Assembly (NCBI GenBank): GCA_964511215.1
Contig: CAZEER010000065.1
Location: 1-12,731, forward strand
Direction: 5' to 3'
DNA length: 12,731 nt
Source of the DNA: CAZEER01 sp964511215
Lineage (GTDB): Bacteria; Fidelibacterota; Marinisomatia; Marinisomatales; UBA1611
Under the pieces are notes generated by a model. The model was given only the letters and a program-made list of their open reading frames with translations, ran no database searches and was not told the DNA's origin. The position numbers and the translations under genes are program-made. This document shows positions 1 to 7,848 of this stretch, in pieces (the first letter of the stretch is position 1; each line of letters begins with the position of its first letter).

Positions 1-180
1 GCAACAAAAAAAGCAGTGAATTACATGGTAGATTATTTAAGTAATAACTATGATATATCTGCTGAAGATGCATACATGCTTTGTTCTTTGGTTGGGGATC
101 TAAAAATTGCAGAGGTTGTTGATGTGCCCAATATGTTGGTAGCAATGCATTTTCCTAAATCAATTCTTGACCAGCTATAG
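1..180 (+). CDS. Acetamidase/formamidase family protein, C-terminal end (partial)
   Basis: The last 59 codons of a gene that begins left of the window; reading starts in frame at base 1 and ends at TAG 178-180. The peptide contains AEDAYMLCSLVGDLKIAEVV followed by DVPN, which closely matches the conserved C-terminal stretch of the FmdA/AmdA family (hydrolysis of formamide or acetamide to ammonium and the acid, cytoplasmic). The catalytic region is outside the window, so substrate and completeness cannot be judged. It lies 105 nt before the corrinoid protein gene on the same strand, so a shared role in degrading small nitrogen compounds is possible but only inferred. Family assignment is from motif recognition over a short segment. 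Confidence 0.7.
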   Translation, partial: ATKKAVNYMVDYLSNNYDISAEDAYMLCSLVGDLKIAEVVDVPNMLVAMHFPKSILDQL

Positions 181-227
181 TACTTAATTATATTATGAAT
201 AAAGATTTTGTTTACCGTCTCTTTTTT

Positions 228-276
228 TTGAAATGATACAGGAATTGTTAATACATTTGTGGTTTAATTATATTTG
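228..276 (+). promoter_or_regulatory. Two tandem TTG-N21-TANNTTTG promoter-like motifs
   Basis: In the 105-nt gap before the corrinoid gene, TTG at 228-230 is followed after 21 nt by TACATTTG (252-259), and TTG at 245-247 is followed after 21 nt by TATATTTG (269-276). This is the layout of the -33/-7 promoter known from Bacteroidota. The second would start transcription almost at the ATG (286), giving a very short leader. The DNA is AT-rich, so chance matches are possible. The rest of 181-285 shows no convincing hairpin or riboswitch. Confidence 0.3.
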
Positions 277-285
277 AAAAATTAA

Positions 286-930
286 ATGGAAAATTTAGAA
301 AAATTACATGATGCTGTTTTAAATGGAGATCCTCCTACTGCGATTGCAATAACAGAACAAGCATTGGCTGAAAAAATTGACCCTCATATTTTAATTAATG
401 AATATATGATTAGAGCTATGGATGAGGTAGGTGCAAGATTTGAGCGATTTGAATATTTTATTCCTCAATTACTTATGTCTGCAAAAGCTATGAAAGGAGC
501 GATGGCATTGATTCGTCCACTTCTTATTGGAGATGGGGTTGGTGATTCTGCTATTTGTGCTATTACTGGAACCGTAAAAGGTGATGTCCATGATATTGGA
601 AAAAATTTACTAGGTGCATTATTAGAGGGAGGAGGTTTTCGTTTGGTCGATTTAGGTACTAACGTAAGCTCCGAACAATTTATAGATGCTGTAAAAGAAA
701 ATGATGCAAAACTAGTTTGCATGTCAGCATTGCTTACTACTACTATGCCTGGCATGAAAACAACTATAGATGCATTCAAAGATGCCGGTATGCGAGACGA
801 TGTGATTATATTGGTTGGCGGAGCTCCTGTAACACAGCATTTTGCAGATGAGATAGGCGCAGATGGATACAAAGACAATGCAAGTGCGGGTGTTGTGTTG
901 GCAAAAGAATTGCTCGGTATAACAAAATAA
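286..930 (+). CDS. Corrinoid (B12-binding) methyl-carrier protein, MttC/MtbC type
   Basis: This 214-residue cytoplasmic protein carries a methyl group on cobalamin between two methyltransferases. Residues 1-85 form the expected helical cap domain. A Rossmann-like B12-binding domain follows with the hallmark D100-x-H102-x-x-G105 (GDVHDIGKN), where His102 is the lower cobalt ligand, then SALLTTT (147-153) and VGGAPV (177-182), which line the nucleotide-tail pocket. Length and order match the stand-alone corrinoid proteins of methylamine and betaine methyltransferase systems. ATG 286 is the first start and gives a typical N terminus; no Shine-Dalgarno site is seen. The RACE activator follows on the same strand after 70 nt, and the MttB-like partner is 2.5 kb away on the other strand. 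The substrate is not readable from this protein. Confidence 0.95.
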   Translation: MENLEKLHDAVLNGDPPTAIAITEQALAEKIDPHILINEYMIRAMDEVGARFERFEYFIPQLLMSAKAMKGAMALIRPLLIGDGVGDSAICAITGTVKGDVHDIGKNLLGALLEGGGFRLVDLGTNVSSEQFIDAVKENDAKLVCMSALLTTTMPGMKTTIDAFKDAGMRDDVIILVGGAPVTQHFADEIGADGYKDNASAGVVLAKELLGITK

Positions 931-1000
931 CTAGAAAGTATAATTTTATTCTAAATTTGTTAACACCAGTTCATTATTAAACAGTATTTTTATTGTAACA

Positions 1001-2518
1001 ATGGGGAAAAAACCTCGTATAACACTCCTACCTTTAAAACAAAGTTTTGAAGTAGAAAAAAAGTCTGAACTTCATGATGTATTATTTACATATGGAGTTG
1101 AATTTCCCTGTGGAGGACATGCACGGTGCCGTGGTTGTCGTATTCGGATCAAAGAAGGGACGCTCCCTATTACTTCCCCACAGAAGCAGATACTGAATGA
1201 TAAAGAGATCAGGGAGGGATGGCGCCTTGCCTGTCAGGGAGTAGTTAATGATGATCTTGTAATTGAGCTTGATCAATGGAAGTCAGATGTTTTGTCTGAT
1301 GATACAAGGTTTCAATTTACACCAATGGAGGGTCTTGGTATTGCTATTGACCTAGGTACAACTACGTTAGCAGCTCAATTAGTGGATCGTAATACAGGTG
1401 AAGTATTGGCAGTTGAGACAGGCATAAATCCACAAGCCAGATTTGGTGGTGATATTATGACGCGTATTGATGCTGCCTCGAGATTGAAAAAACAAAATGA
1501 AATGAAAAAATTAATTCGGGTTCAATTGTATGATATGATCATGGATCTATTTCAAAGTTCTCAAAGTTCAAAAGATGATCTGAAAAGAGTTATTATTGTT
1601 GGGAATGCTGTTATGCATAATCTTTTTTGTGAATTGGATGTTGCCCCTATGGGATTCCATCCTTTTGAACCTATTTCAAATGACTTAGAAATTTATTCAC
1701 CAAAAGAATTAGGTTGGAATCTAAATAGAGATGTTATAATTGAATTTCTTCCAGGAATAGGGAGTTTTGTTGGAAGCGATATATTAGTTGGAGCTTGGGT
1801 ACAAAATATGGCTGAGAGTGATGAGGTACGAGTGCTGGTAGATCTTGGAACTAATGGAGAGATTATGGTAGGTAATAGAAAAAAGATATTGACAGCTTCA
1901 ACGGCTGCTGGCCCTGCTTTTGAAGGCGCTGGTATTTCTATGGGCATGCGTGCAGCAACCGGTGCAATATCCACAGTTACTCTAAAAAATAATAAAATAA
2001 TTCCTAAAATACTAGGCTCAGGAGAGCCAAGAGGAATCTGCGGAAGCGGATTGGTAGATGCTGTTTCTGCTTATTTAGATATGGGTTTAATTAAGGCTGA
2101 TGGCAGATTTCTAGATGGAGAATACATTATGGTGTTAGACCCTGTAAAGATTACACAGAAAGATATTCGAGAGCTGCAGCTAGCTAAAGGAGCAATAGCT
2201 ACAGGTATACGATTATTATTGAAAGAACTAGATTCATCAGAGGATAATGTTGCAGAAGTATATTTATCAGGAGCTTTCGGAAATTATATAAGTAAAAGGA
2301 GTTCTCGTCGTATTGGTCTTTTAAACTTTCCTCAGACAAAGATTACTACAGCAGGCAATACTGCTCTTTTAGGTGCAAAAAAAGCAATTTTCAATGAAAG
2401 ACAATCAAATAACTTTTTTTCAATAAGAGAAAAAACAGAACATCTCGATCTAAGTATGCATCCAGATTTTACTGATGTGTTTGCAGAGCTCGTGAATTTT
2501 CCTGAAAAAAGAAAATAA
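1001..2518 (+). CDS. RACE-type reductive activator of corrinoid proteins ([2Fe-2S] + ASKHA domain)
   Basis: This 505-residue protein belongs to the RamA-independent, ATP-dependent activators (RACE, DUF4445) that reduce cob(II)alamin formed by accidental oxidation back to active cob(I)alamin. The N-terminal ferredoxin domain has C37-X5-C43-X2-C46-X31-C78, the plant-type [2Fe-2S] pattern. From about residue 112 comes the acetate/sugar kinase-Hsc70-actin fold: GIAIDLGTTTLAAQLVD, then VLVDLGTNGEI (phosphate loops), AAGPAFEGAGISMG, GICGSGLVDAV and LSGAFGNYI. At 505 residues it is shorter than many RACE proteins, which often exceed 600. ATG 1001 fits the family start; a TANNTTTG-like TAAATTTG lies at 952-959 without a paired TTG. 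Its position behind the corrinoid gene identifies that protein as its likely client. Confidence 0.93.
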   Translation: MGKKPRITLLPLKQSFEVEKKSELHDVLFTYGVEFPCGGHARCRGCRIRIKEGTLPITSPQKQILNDKEIREGWRLACQGVVNDDLVIELDQWKSDVLSDDTRFQFTPMEGLGIAIDLGTTTLAAQLVDRNTGEVLAVETGINPQARFGGDIMTRIDAASRLKKQNEMKKLIRVQLYDMIMDLFQSSQSSKDDLKRVIIVGNAVMHNLFCELDVAPMGFHPFEPISNDLEIYSPKELGWNLNRDVIIEFLPGIGSFVGSDILVGAWVQNMAESDEVRVLVDLGTNGEIMVGNRKKILTASTAAGPAFEGAGISMGMRAATGAISTVTLKNNKIIPKILGSGEPRGICGSGLVDAVSAYLDMGLIKADGRFLDGEYIMVLDPVKITQKDIRELQLAKGAIATGIRLLLKELDSSEDNVAEVYLSGAFGNYISKRSSRRIGLLNFPQTKITTAGNTALLGAKKAIFNERQSNNFFSIREKTEHLDLSMHPDFTDVFAELVNFPEKRK

Positions 2519-2531
2519 TTTACTTTTTCAG
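2502..2531. terminator. Symmetric hairpin across the convergent gene ends, candidate bidirectional terminator
   Basis: CTGAAAAA (2502-2509) is an exact inverted copy of TTTTTCAG (2524-2531), with a 14-nt loop that contains both stop codons. The stem carries an A tract on one side and a T tract on the other, so either strand's transcript could end in U residues. The two genes stop only 1 nt apart, leaving no other room for terminators. The stem is only 8 bp and mostly A-T, so it may be too weak. Confidence 0.35.
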
Positions 2532-3398
2532 TTGCTCAGATAGATGTTTAATGTATTCAGGCGTGCTGCCACAGCACCCTCCAAGTATTTGGATTCCTAA
2601 TTGGTGAATTTTTACCATCCCATCTACAAATTCTTCAATGGATTGCCCATAAGAGACAGCATTTCCATTTAATTCAGGTTGACCAGCGTTAGGTTTTATG
2701 GAAATCGGCGTAGTTGTAATGGTCAATAATTCTTCTGCAAGTTGATATAATTCCACACTATCTAAATTACAATTTGTTCCAATTATATCTGCACCAGCAT
2801 CAAGAAATTTTTTTGTGCATTCTTCAAGAGAGTTACCCATTACTGTATAAAACCCATTACCGGTTTGCGCATAAGTCATATTTGCAATAATTGGTTTTTT
2901 ACTAATTCTTCTGATAGCTTTGACTGCGAGGACTGCTTCTTCAATATCAATCATTGTTTCAATACTAAACAGATCAACATCTGCTTTTTCTAAAACGACA
3001 GCCTGTTTATAAAAAGCTTTTTCTAACTCTTCTAAAGTAGCAGGCCCAAGTGGCTCAATTAACAAACCAGATGGACCAATATCACCTGACACAAGCGAAT
3101 TCCCGCCGTATTCCCTACAAATTTCTACTGCTCTTTGATTAACAAGATCATGATGTTGGGAAATACCACATTCTTTTAATCTATAATAGGATGCACCGAA
3201 TGTATTAGTCTGCAGGATATCACTACCTGCCTCATGGTATAACTTATGTATTTTCCCAATCCTATCGGGGAATTTCATAGTCCACTCCTCAGGCGGTTGC
3301 CCTGAATCAAGCCCCATATCCATGAGTAATGAACCCATTGCACCATCAAGGAGGACAGGACCCGTAGATAATCTCTCAATAAGTGATTTAGATTGCAT
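2520..3398 (-). CDS. Stand-alone homocysteine S-methyltransferase (MetH N-terminal/BHMT type)
   Basis: This 292-residue protein is a complete zinc-dependent homocysteine-binding barrel that methylates homocysteine to methionine in the cytoplasm. It opens with LLDGAMGSLLMDMGL, continues with the ILQTNTFGAS strand, and carries the three zinc cysteines: C210 in GTNC and C275-C276 in GGCCGSTP. The pterin, B12 and activation domains of full methionine synthase are absent. The methyl donor could be betaine or S-methylmethionine, as in other stand-alone members, or the corrinoid protein encoded at 286-930; the neighbourhood favours the last (inference). It is the last gene of the minus-strand block, 22 nt after the MttB-like gene. 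No Shine-Dalgarno site precedes ATG 3398; a run of T residues does. Confidence 0.9.
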   Translation of the reverse strand: MQSKSLIERLSTGPVLLDGAMGSLLMDMGLDSGQPPEEWTMKFPDRIGKIHKLYHEAGSDILQTNTFGASYYRLKECGISQHHDLVNQRAVEICREYGGNSLVSGDIGPSGLLIEPLGPATLEELEKAFYKQAVVLEKADVDLFSIETMIDIEEAVLAVKAIRRISKKPIIANMTYAQTGNGFYTVMGNSLEECTKKFLDAGADIIGTNCNLDSVELYQLAEELLTITTTPISIKPNAGQPELNGNAVSYGQSIEEFVDGMVKIHQLGIQILGGCCGSTPEYIKHLSEQLKK

Positions 3399-3420
3399 AA
3401 AAAAAAATTAGCTTAAATAA

Positions 3421-4869
3421 TTAATTAATCGCTGGGAGTGTATTTAAATCTATATCACCGTTGCACATAATTTTACGCAACTCATGGTCCAGGTGTTTTT
3501 CAAGTGGTTTTTTATTATATTTATCAAGTGATTCCTGAATCAAACTTCGAGCACGGTCCTGCCAATTATTGCTTCCAAATTGTTCCCACTGTTGCCAGCT
3601 TGTCCTGTCTACCATAGGTCCGGGCATGTAAAGCTCATTCGGCCAATATTCCAATGTATGTTCCATGGTACAGATCTGTTGTTCGGTTAGAACCTCATCA
3701 ATGAATGGTTTAATGGGTAGATCTTCTTTTATTTCAATATCTCTTGTAAAATGGTTTACGTGTCCACATATCTCATCATCAAAGACTAGTTTTTCTAAGC
3801 TAAAACAATTTACAAAATCTAGCATTCCCGCACCTGCTACCTGATTAATTCGACTTAAAGCAGCTAAATAAGCACCACTGGCTGTTTCCGCACCTGCCTG
3901 AGGATCATTAAATTTTCCATCACCAAGCCCCATGTATGCCTGAGAAGGGATTTTTAAATGTTGTGCAATTTGCCCATATCCACAATATAATTGTAAGGAT
4001 TCGACACCGGTCATAGGTGCGCTCATGAGTTGCATATGAAATGAACCAGGAGCACCTCCAAAAATAACTGGAGCTCCCGGTCTGATTAACTGGGTGAAAA
4101 CAACGCCACTTAATACTTCAGCAGTTTGCATTACAAGTGCACCAACTGTAGTCACAGGGACTGCTAGTCCAATCATTAGTACGGGAACTATTTCAACGAT
4201 AATACCTTTTTCTACACAATCTATAAGATTATGACTTGAATCAATTCCCCAACGCAGTGGACTGTTAGGGCAACAGGTAAAGACCGCCATTGGTTTTTCT
4301 ACCATTTCATTGTGATTCTTACGGAAACATTCCATCATACGTGCCATCCGAGGGACACCATGATGTGTAAAGGCTCCGGTAACAATAGGCTTGTCGCTGT
4401 GAGTCATTACCATATATAATCTCCAAGCATCAGCTATATCTTGAGGAATATCATCTGTGGAAAACGCTGTAGATGGATAGGCAATGTGTTTTGTTTGATC
4501 TACAACTTTTATGTATTCAATAAAATCAGCTGTTTGTGCTGCTCTACGTTCACCAGTTCTCCAATCTAATATGTTTAATGCTGATGATGCTGGAACAAAG
4601 TTTGTCTGATTTCCACCAATTGTAGAAAAAGGGGCACCATTTCGATCAAAAAGTTTTATTGTTTCTGGAGATGATGCTATACTTTTTTCAACTATGGTTC
4701 TGGGGAAAGTAATACGCTTTGTTTCCTTATTAAATGGCAATCCAGCTTCCACCATTCGATCAATTAATTCATCACATTGAACCTCAACACCTGTTTCTTC
4801 TAAAAGATGATATGTTTCTTCCATTATACGGTCTATAAGTTGTTCATCTAGAACTGAAAAATTGATCAT
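3421..4869 (-). CDS. Trimethylamine methyltransferase (MttB) family protein, non-pyrrolysine type
   Basis: This 482-residue TIM-barrel protein of the MttB family would transfer a methyl group from a quaternary or tertiary amine to Co(I) of a corrinoid protein. Family features include the start LDRTIDE-like region with HLLEETGVEV, the IPQDIADAWRL segment, VIFGGAPGSFHM, AGAETASGAYLAALSRI, AGAGMLDF and LVFDDEICG. True trimethylamine MttB reads an in-frame TAG as pyrrolysine; here the frame is uninterrupted and ends at TAA, and no pyrrolysine genes are visible. It therefore belongs with relatives such as the glycine betaine, proline betaine and carnitine demethylases, substrate unknown. ATG 4869 overlaps the TAA of the flavoprotein gene by 1 nt (TAATG), with AAAGGA 6 nt upstream, pointing to translational coupling. 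Confidence 0.88.
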   Translation of the reverse strand: MINFSVLDEQLIDRIMEETYHLLEETGVEVQCDELIDRMVEAGLPFNKETKRITFPRTIVEKSIASSPETIKLFDRNGAPFSTIGGNQTNFVPASSALNILDWRTGERRAAQTADFIEYIKVVDQTKHIAYPSTAFSTDDIPQDIADAWRLYMVMTHSDKPIVTGAFTHHGVPRMARMMECFRKNHNEMVEKPMAVFTCCPNSPLRWGIDSSHNLIDCVEKGIIVEIVPVLMIGLAVPVTTVGALVMQTAEVLSGVVFTQLIRPGAPVIFGGAPGSFHMQLMSAPMTGVESLQLYCGYGQIAQHLKIPSQAYMGLGDGKFNDPQAGAETASGAYLAALSRINQVAGAGMLDFVNCFSLEKLVFDDEICGHVNHFTRDIEIKEDLPIKPFIDEVLTEQQICTMEHTLEYWPNELYMPGPMVDRTSWQQWEQFGSNNWQDRARSLIQESLDKYNKKPLEKHLDHELRKIMCNGDIDLNTLPAIN

Positions 4870-6277
4870 TATTTATCCTTTATTATTGTTTGTGTTGCAT
4901 TAAGACTGTTAGTGCCATGTAGTCCACCTCCAGGATGGGTTCCCGGGCCACAAAGATAAAGATTATTAAAAGGGGTTTTATATTGAGCAGTGCTTATAGT
5001 GGGGCGCATAAACATAAACTGATCAAGAGTCATTTCTCCGTGGTTTAAATTTCCTTCTGAAAGTCCAAATTCATTCTCTAAATCTTTTGGAGAGTGAATC
5101 AAAGTTGATTCAACTAGATCTGTAAAGCCAGGCATTGATTTTTCTAATATGCGAGTAACGTTGTTTTTTAGTTCATCATTAATTGTAGAATTCCATTTTT
5201 GGTTACGTAAATGATAGGGAGTATATTGAACAGTTGCAGAAACCACATGTTTTCCCTCAGGCGAAAACTCGGGGTTGATAATGCTAGGAAAACAAAATTC
5301 GATAAATGGGTTTTCTGAAAGACGGCCATATTTTACAGAATCGCTGGAACGTTCTAAATATTCGATACTGGGACAGATTGAAAACATAGTATTCATATGT
5401 TCTGATGAAACATTTTTTATTATNNNNNNNNNNNNNNNNNNNNNNNNNNNNNNNNNNNNNNNNNNNNNNNNNNNNNNNNNNNNNNNNNNNNNNNNNNNNN
5501 NNNNNNNNNNNNNNNNNNNNNNNCCTTTTGTAAGGTTTTTGCAAATTCTAAAGTACCACCTTTAATAAAGCAATTATTGTGAATAACACCTCCATTATAT
5601 AAATGCTGATGTAGAAAATTATATCCTGTAGAAGCAGAAAAAGGTCCAAGAGATGAGTGGTGGACACCAATAGCTGAAAGAGCACCTCTTAGCAAATCAT
5701 TTTCAAACCATTCGTCCATCATTTCGGGCATCATCATGGGAGCGACTCTAAGCAGATCAACTATGCCTTGAGTACCATGTCTAAGAATTGGATTTAACAT
5801 TGACCTCATTGACAAAGCTTCTACGATTCCAATATTAGGAACCTCAGGAGGCGTGATATGATATAAATGTTCTAAGAATTCAGTTAGCTTTTTAATGTAT
5901 ATAGTAAAATTTTTCCAGTTTTCAGCATCTTTGGTGGATAACTTTCTAATTGATTCAGTTGTTTTGTCAAGGTCCCGATGGAATAATAGGTGTTCATTAT
6001 TATTTCCCAAGGCAACATGTGTTACAGAAGGTTTAATTAGATTTAATCCATGTGAATTAATATCTAATTTTTTTAGCAACCTTGGATTAATCCATTTTAC
6101 TGCATCATGAATTAGATTACATTTAAATCCAGGTACAAATTCAATTGTTGATGCCATTCCACCTATATTGGAGCAAGCCTCTAAAACCAAGACTTTTTTC
6201 CCAGCTTTACCAAGGAGTGCCGCAGAACTTAAACTGTTTATGCCGCTACCAATTATAATCACATCATAATGTCTCAT
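4869..6277 (-). CDS. FAD-dependent oxidoreductase, phytoene desaturase/PYROXD2 type (second copy, interrupted by assembly gap)
   Basis: This gene encodes a flavoprotein of the COG1233 type, a paralogue of the gene just upstream. Visible are 251 residues before the gap (6277-5525) and 184 after it (5423-4869). The N-terminal dinucleotide fold reads DVIIIGSGINSLSSAALLGK and then VLVLE; the usual third glycine of GxGxxG is Ser15. The C terminus has LCGPGTHPGGG, which aligns with CGSGTHPGGG in the neighbour. Aligning both copies suggests about 84 residues are missing, giving about 519 residues against 524. The start is ATG 6277, which overlaps the TGA of the upstream gene (ATGA), rather than a longer in-frame start at 6361 whose extra 28 residues resemble no flavoprotein. 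Substrate unknown; an amine or related compound is inferred from context. Confidence 0.85.
5424..5523. other. Assembly gap of 100 N inside a flavoprotein gene
   Basis: Exactly 100 N, a conventional placeholder length. The coding frames on the two sides do not match over 100 nt. Comparison with the paralogue at 6274-7848 predicts roughly 250 nt of real sequence; length 2 modulo 3 would restore one frame. The frame shift is therefore not evidence of a pseudogene. Confidence 0.95.
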
Positions 6278-7848
6278 TTTAATATGCCTAATATCTTTTT
6301 TGCAGCCATTTCTCCAGGTGAACCCGTTATTCCACCTCCAGGGTGTGTGCCAGAACCACATTGAAAATAATTTTTAATTGGCGTTGTATAGTCTGCCCAT
6401 TTTACGGCAGGGCGTAAAGAAAACAATTGCTGAATTGTTAATTCACCATGAAAAATGTTCCCTTCGGTTAGTCCAAATGTAGATTCTAAATCAGCTGGTG
6501 TTAATACCTGACGATGTAAGATAAGCTCTTTTATATTTGGAGCATATTGGGCCAATGTATTAATCACAGCATCTCCAAAAGCATCACGTTTATTATTATC
6601 CCATCCACCTTTTATATCATAAGGAGCGTACTGTACAAAACATGACATAACGTGTTTCCCTGGCGGTGCCATTTCTGGGTCAAGTACAGACGGTAGTATT
6701 ATATCCATAAAAGGTTTCTGAGAAAAGTTGCCATATTTTGCATCATCGTAAGCCTGTTCTAAATGGTCGTAGCTAGGGCTTATGGATATAGCACCACGGA
6801 GATGGTGCCCATCACCCGGTAAACAAGTAAAATCAGGGAGCCCGTCCAGAGCTAAATTGACTTTACCACGAATACGAAAATTTTTAATAGATTGTACAAA
6901 GTCAGAAGGTAGCTCATTTTCTTCTAATAGTTTTAAAAAAGATAGTTTTGGATCTAACCCTGAAATGACTATATCAGACTTATATTCATCGCCATTCTCC
7001 ATAGCGACTCCAATAGCACGTCCATTTTTTGTAATTACCTTTTCTACAGGAGCTTCTGTTATGATTTTAGCTCCAAAATGTTTTGCGGATCTAGCAATTG
7101 CCATACTTACTGCACCAGTACCTCCTCTTTGGAAACCCCAGGCTCTAAAAGCGCCATCGATATCACCCATATAATGATGGAGCATAACGTATGCTGAACC
7201 TGGCGAACGCGGTCCCATGAAAGTCCCAATAATTCCACTGGCTGACATGGTTGCTTTAAGTGGCTCAAATTCAAACCATTCGTCAAGAAAATCAGCGGAA
7301 CTCATTGTCATAAGTTTTGTTAGATATTCAAACTGCTCTGTTGAAAGAGTCTTAAAATGATTTAACAATTTTTTTATATTAGATAAATCTGAGAATGATG
7401 GTCGAAGTGCATTTGGTGCAAGAGTTTCTAGTATCGGACGGACTGCCATCCCAATCTGTCCCATGCGAGGGCCAAAGCGCGTGTAAGTTTCGGCATCCCT
7501 AACCGAGTGCCGAGCAATTTCACGATAGGTTTGGTCTGCGTCTGCGGTACGCAATAAGTAATCATTTTCCAATGGTGTAAAAGTACTTTCCAGCGGTAAT
7601 AGTTCGAGACCAAATCGAGGTAACATCAGTTCGCGCATGACATTAGCTTTCATGAGACTAACGACATAAGAACAAACAGAAAATTTAAACCCAGGAAAAA
7701 CTTCTTCCGTAACTGCAGCACCACCGAGCACATGTCTTCTTTCTAATACTAAGACTTTTTTCCCAGCGCGTGAAAGATATGCTGCCGCTGTTAAGCCATT
7801 ATGCCCACCACCGATAACAATTGCATCAAATTTATTTATTCTGGACAA
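6274..7848 (-). CDS. FAD-dependent oxidoreductase, phytoene desaturase/PYROXD2 type (first copy)
   Basis: This 524-residue flavoprotein has the N-terminal FAD fold AIVIGGGHNGLTAAAYLSRA (G13, G15, G18 of GxGxxG) ending in LVLE with ribose-binding Glu36, then LGGAAVTEEVFPGFKF. The family C-terminal FAD contact is CGSGTHPGGG. Overall length and layout match bacterial relatives of human PYROXD2 within the carotenoid desaturase superfamily, whose true substrates are mostly unknown, so carotenoid synthesis should not be assumed; no carotenoid genes are nearby. The likely start is TTG at 7848, giving five residues before the fold. No ATG lies between the upstream in-frame stop and the fold. The gene begins inside the end of the GcvT-like gene (13-nt overlap), and its TGA overlaps the next ATG, so it is translationally linked on both sides. 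Confidence 0.88.
   Translation of the reverse strand: MSRINKFDAIVIGGGHNGLTAAAYLSRAGKKVLVLERRHVLGGAAVTEEVFPGFKFSVCSYVVSLMKANVMRELMLPRFGLELLPLESTFTPLENDYLLRTADADQTYREIARHSVRDAETYTRFGPRMGQIGMAVRPILETLAPNALRPSFSDLSNIKKLLNHFKTLSTEQFEYLTKLMTMSSADFLDEWFEFEPLKATMSASGIIGTFMGPRSPGSAYVMLHHYMGDIDGAFRAWGFQRGGTGAVSMAIARSAKHFGAKIITEAPVEKVITKNGRAIGVAMENGDEYKSDIVISGLDPKLSFLKLLEENELPSDFVQSIKNFRIRGKVNLALDGLPDFTCLPGDGHHLRGAISISPSYDHLEQAYDDAKYGNFSQKPFMDIILPSVLDPEMAPPGKHVMSCFVQYAPYDIKGGWDNNKRDAFGDAVINTLAQYAPNIKELILHRQVLTPADLESTFGLTEGNIFHGELTIQQLFSLRPAVKWADYTTPIKNYFQCGSGTHPGGGITGSPGEMAAKKILGILK

Noticed and set aside
205..232. T-rich run after the amidase gene as a Rho-independent terminator
   Set aside because: I found no stable stem before the T run; only 3-4 bp pairings are possible.
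465..878. Antisense open frame of 137 codons opposite the corrinoid gene
   Set aside because: It lies wholly within a strongly conserved gene on the other strand and resembles no protein; the other long antisense frames were dropped for the same reason.
5275..5565. Open frame running through the first N gap on the plus strand
   Set aside because: It is open only because N codons hide stops, and it is antisense to the flavoprotein gene.
6278..6361. An in-frame upstream start that would add 28 residues to the second flavoprotein
   Set aside because: The extra peptide (MWFWHTPWRWNN...) is the shadow of the first flavoprotein's C-terminal coding in another frame. ATG 6277 with the ATGA overlap gives a normal N terminus.
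4869..7848. Carotenoid biosynthesis cluster based on phytoene-desaturase similarity
   Set aside because: There is no phytoene synthase, cyclase or other carotenoid gene, and the proteins look more like the PYROXD2 branch, embedded among one-carbon genes.
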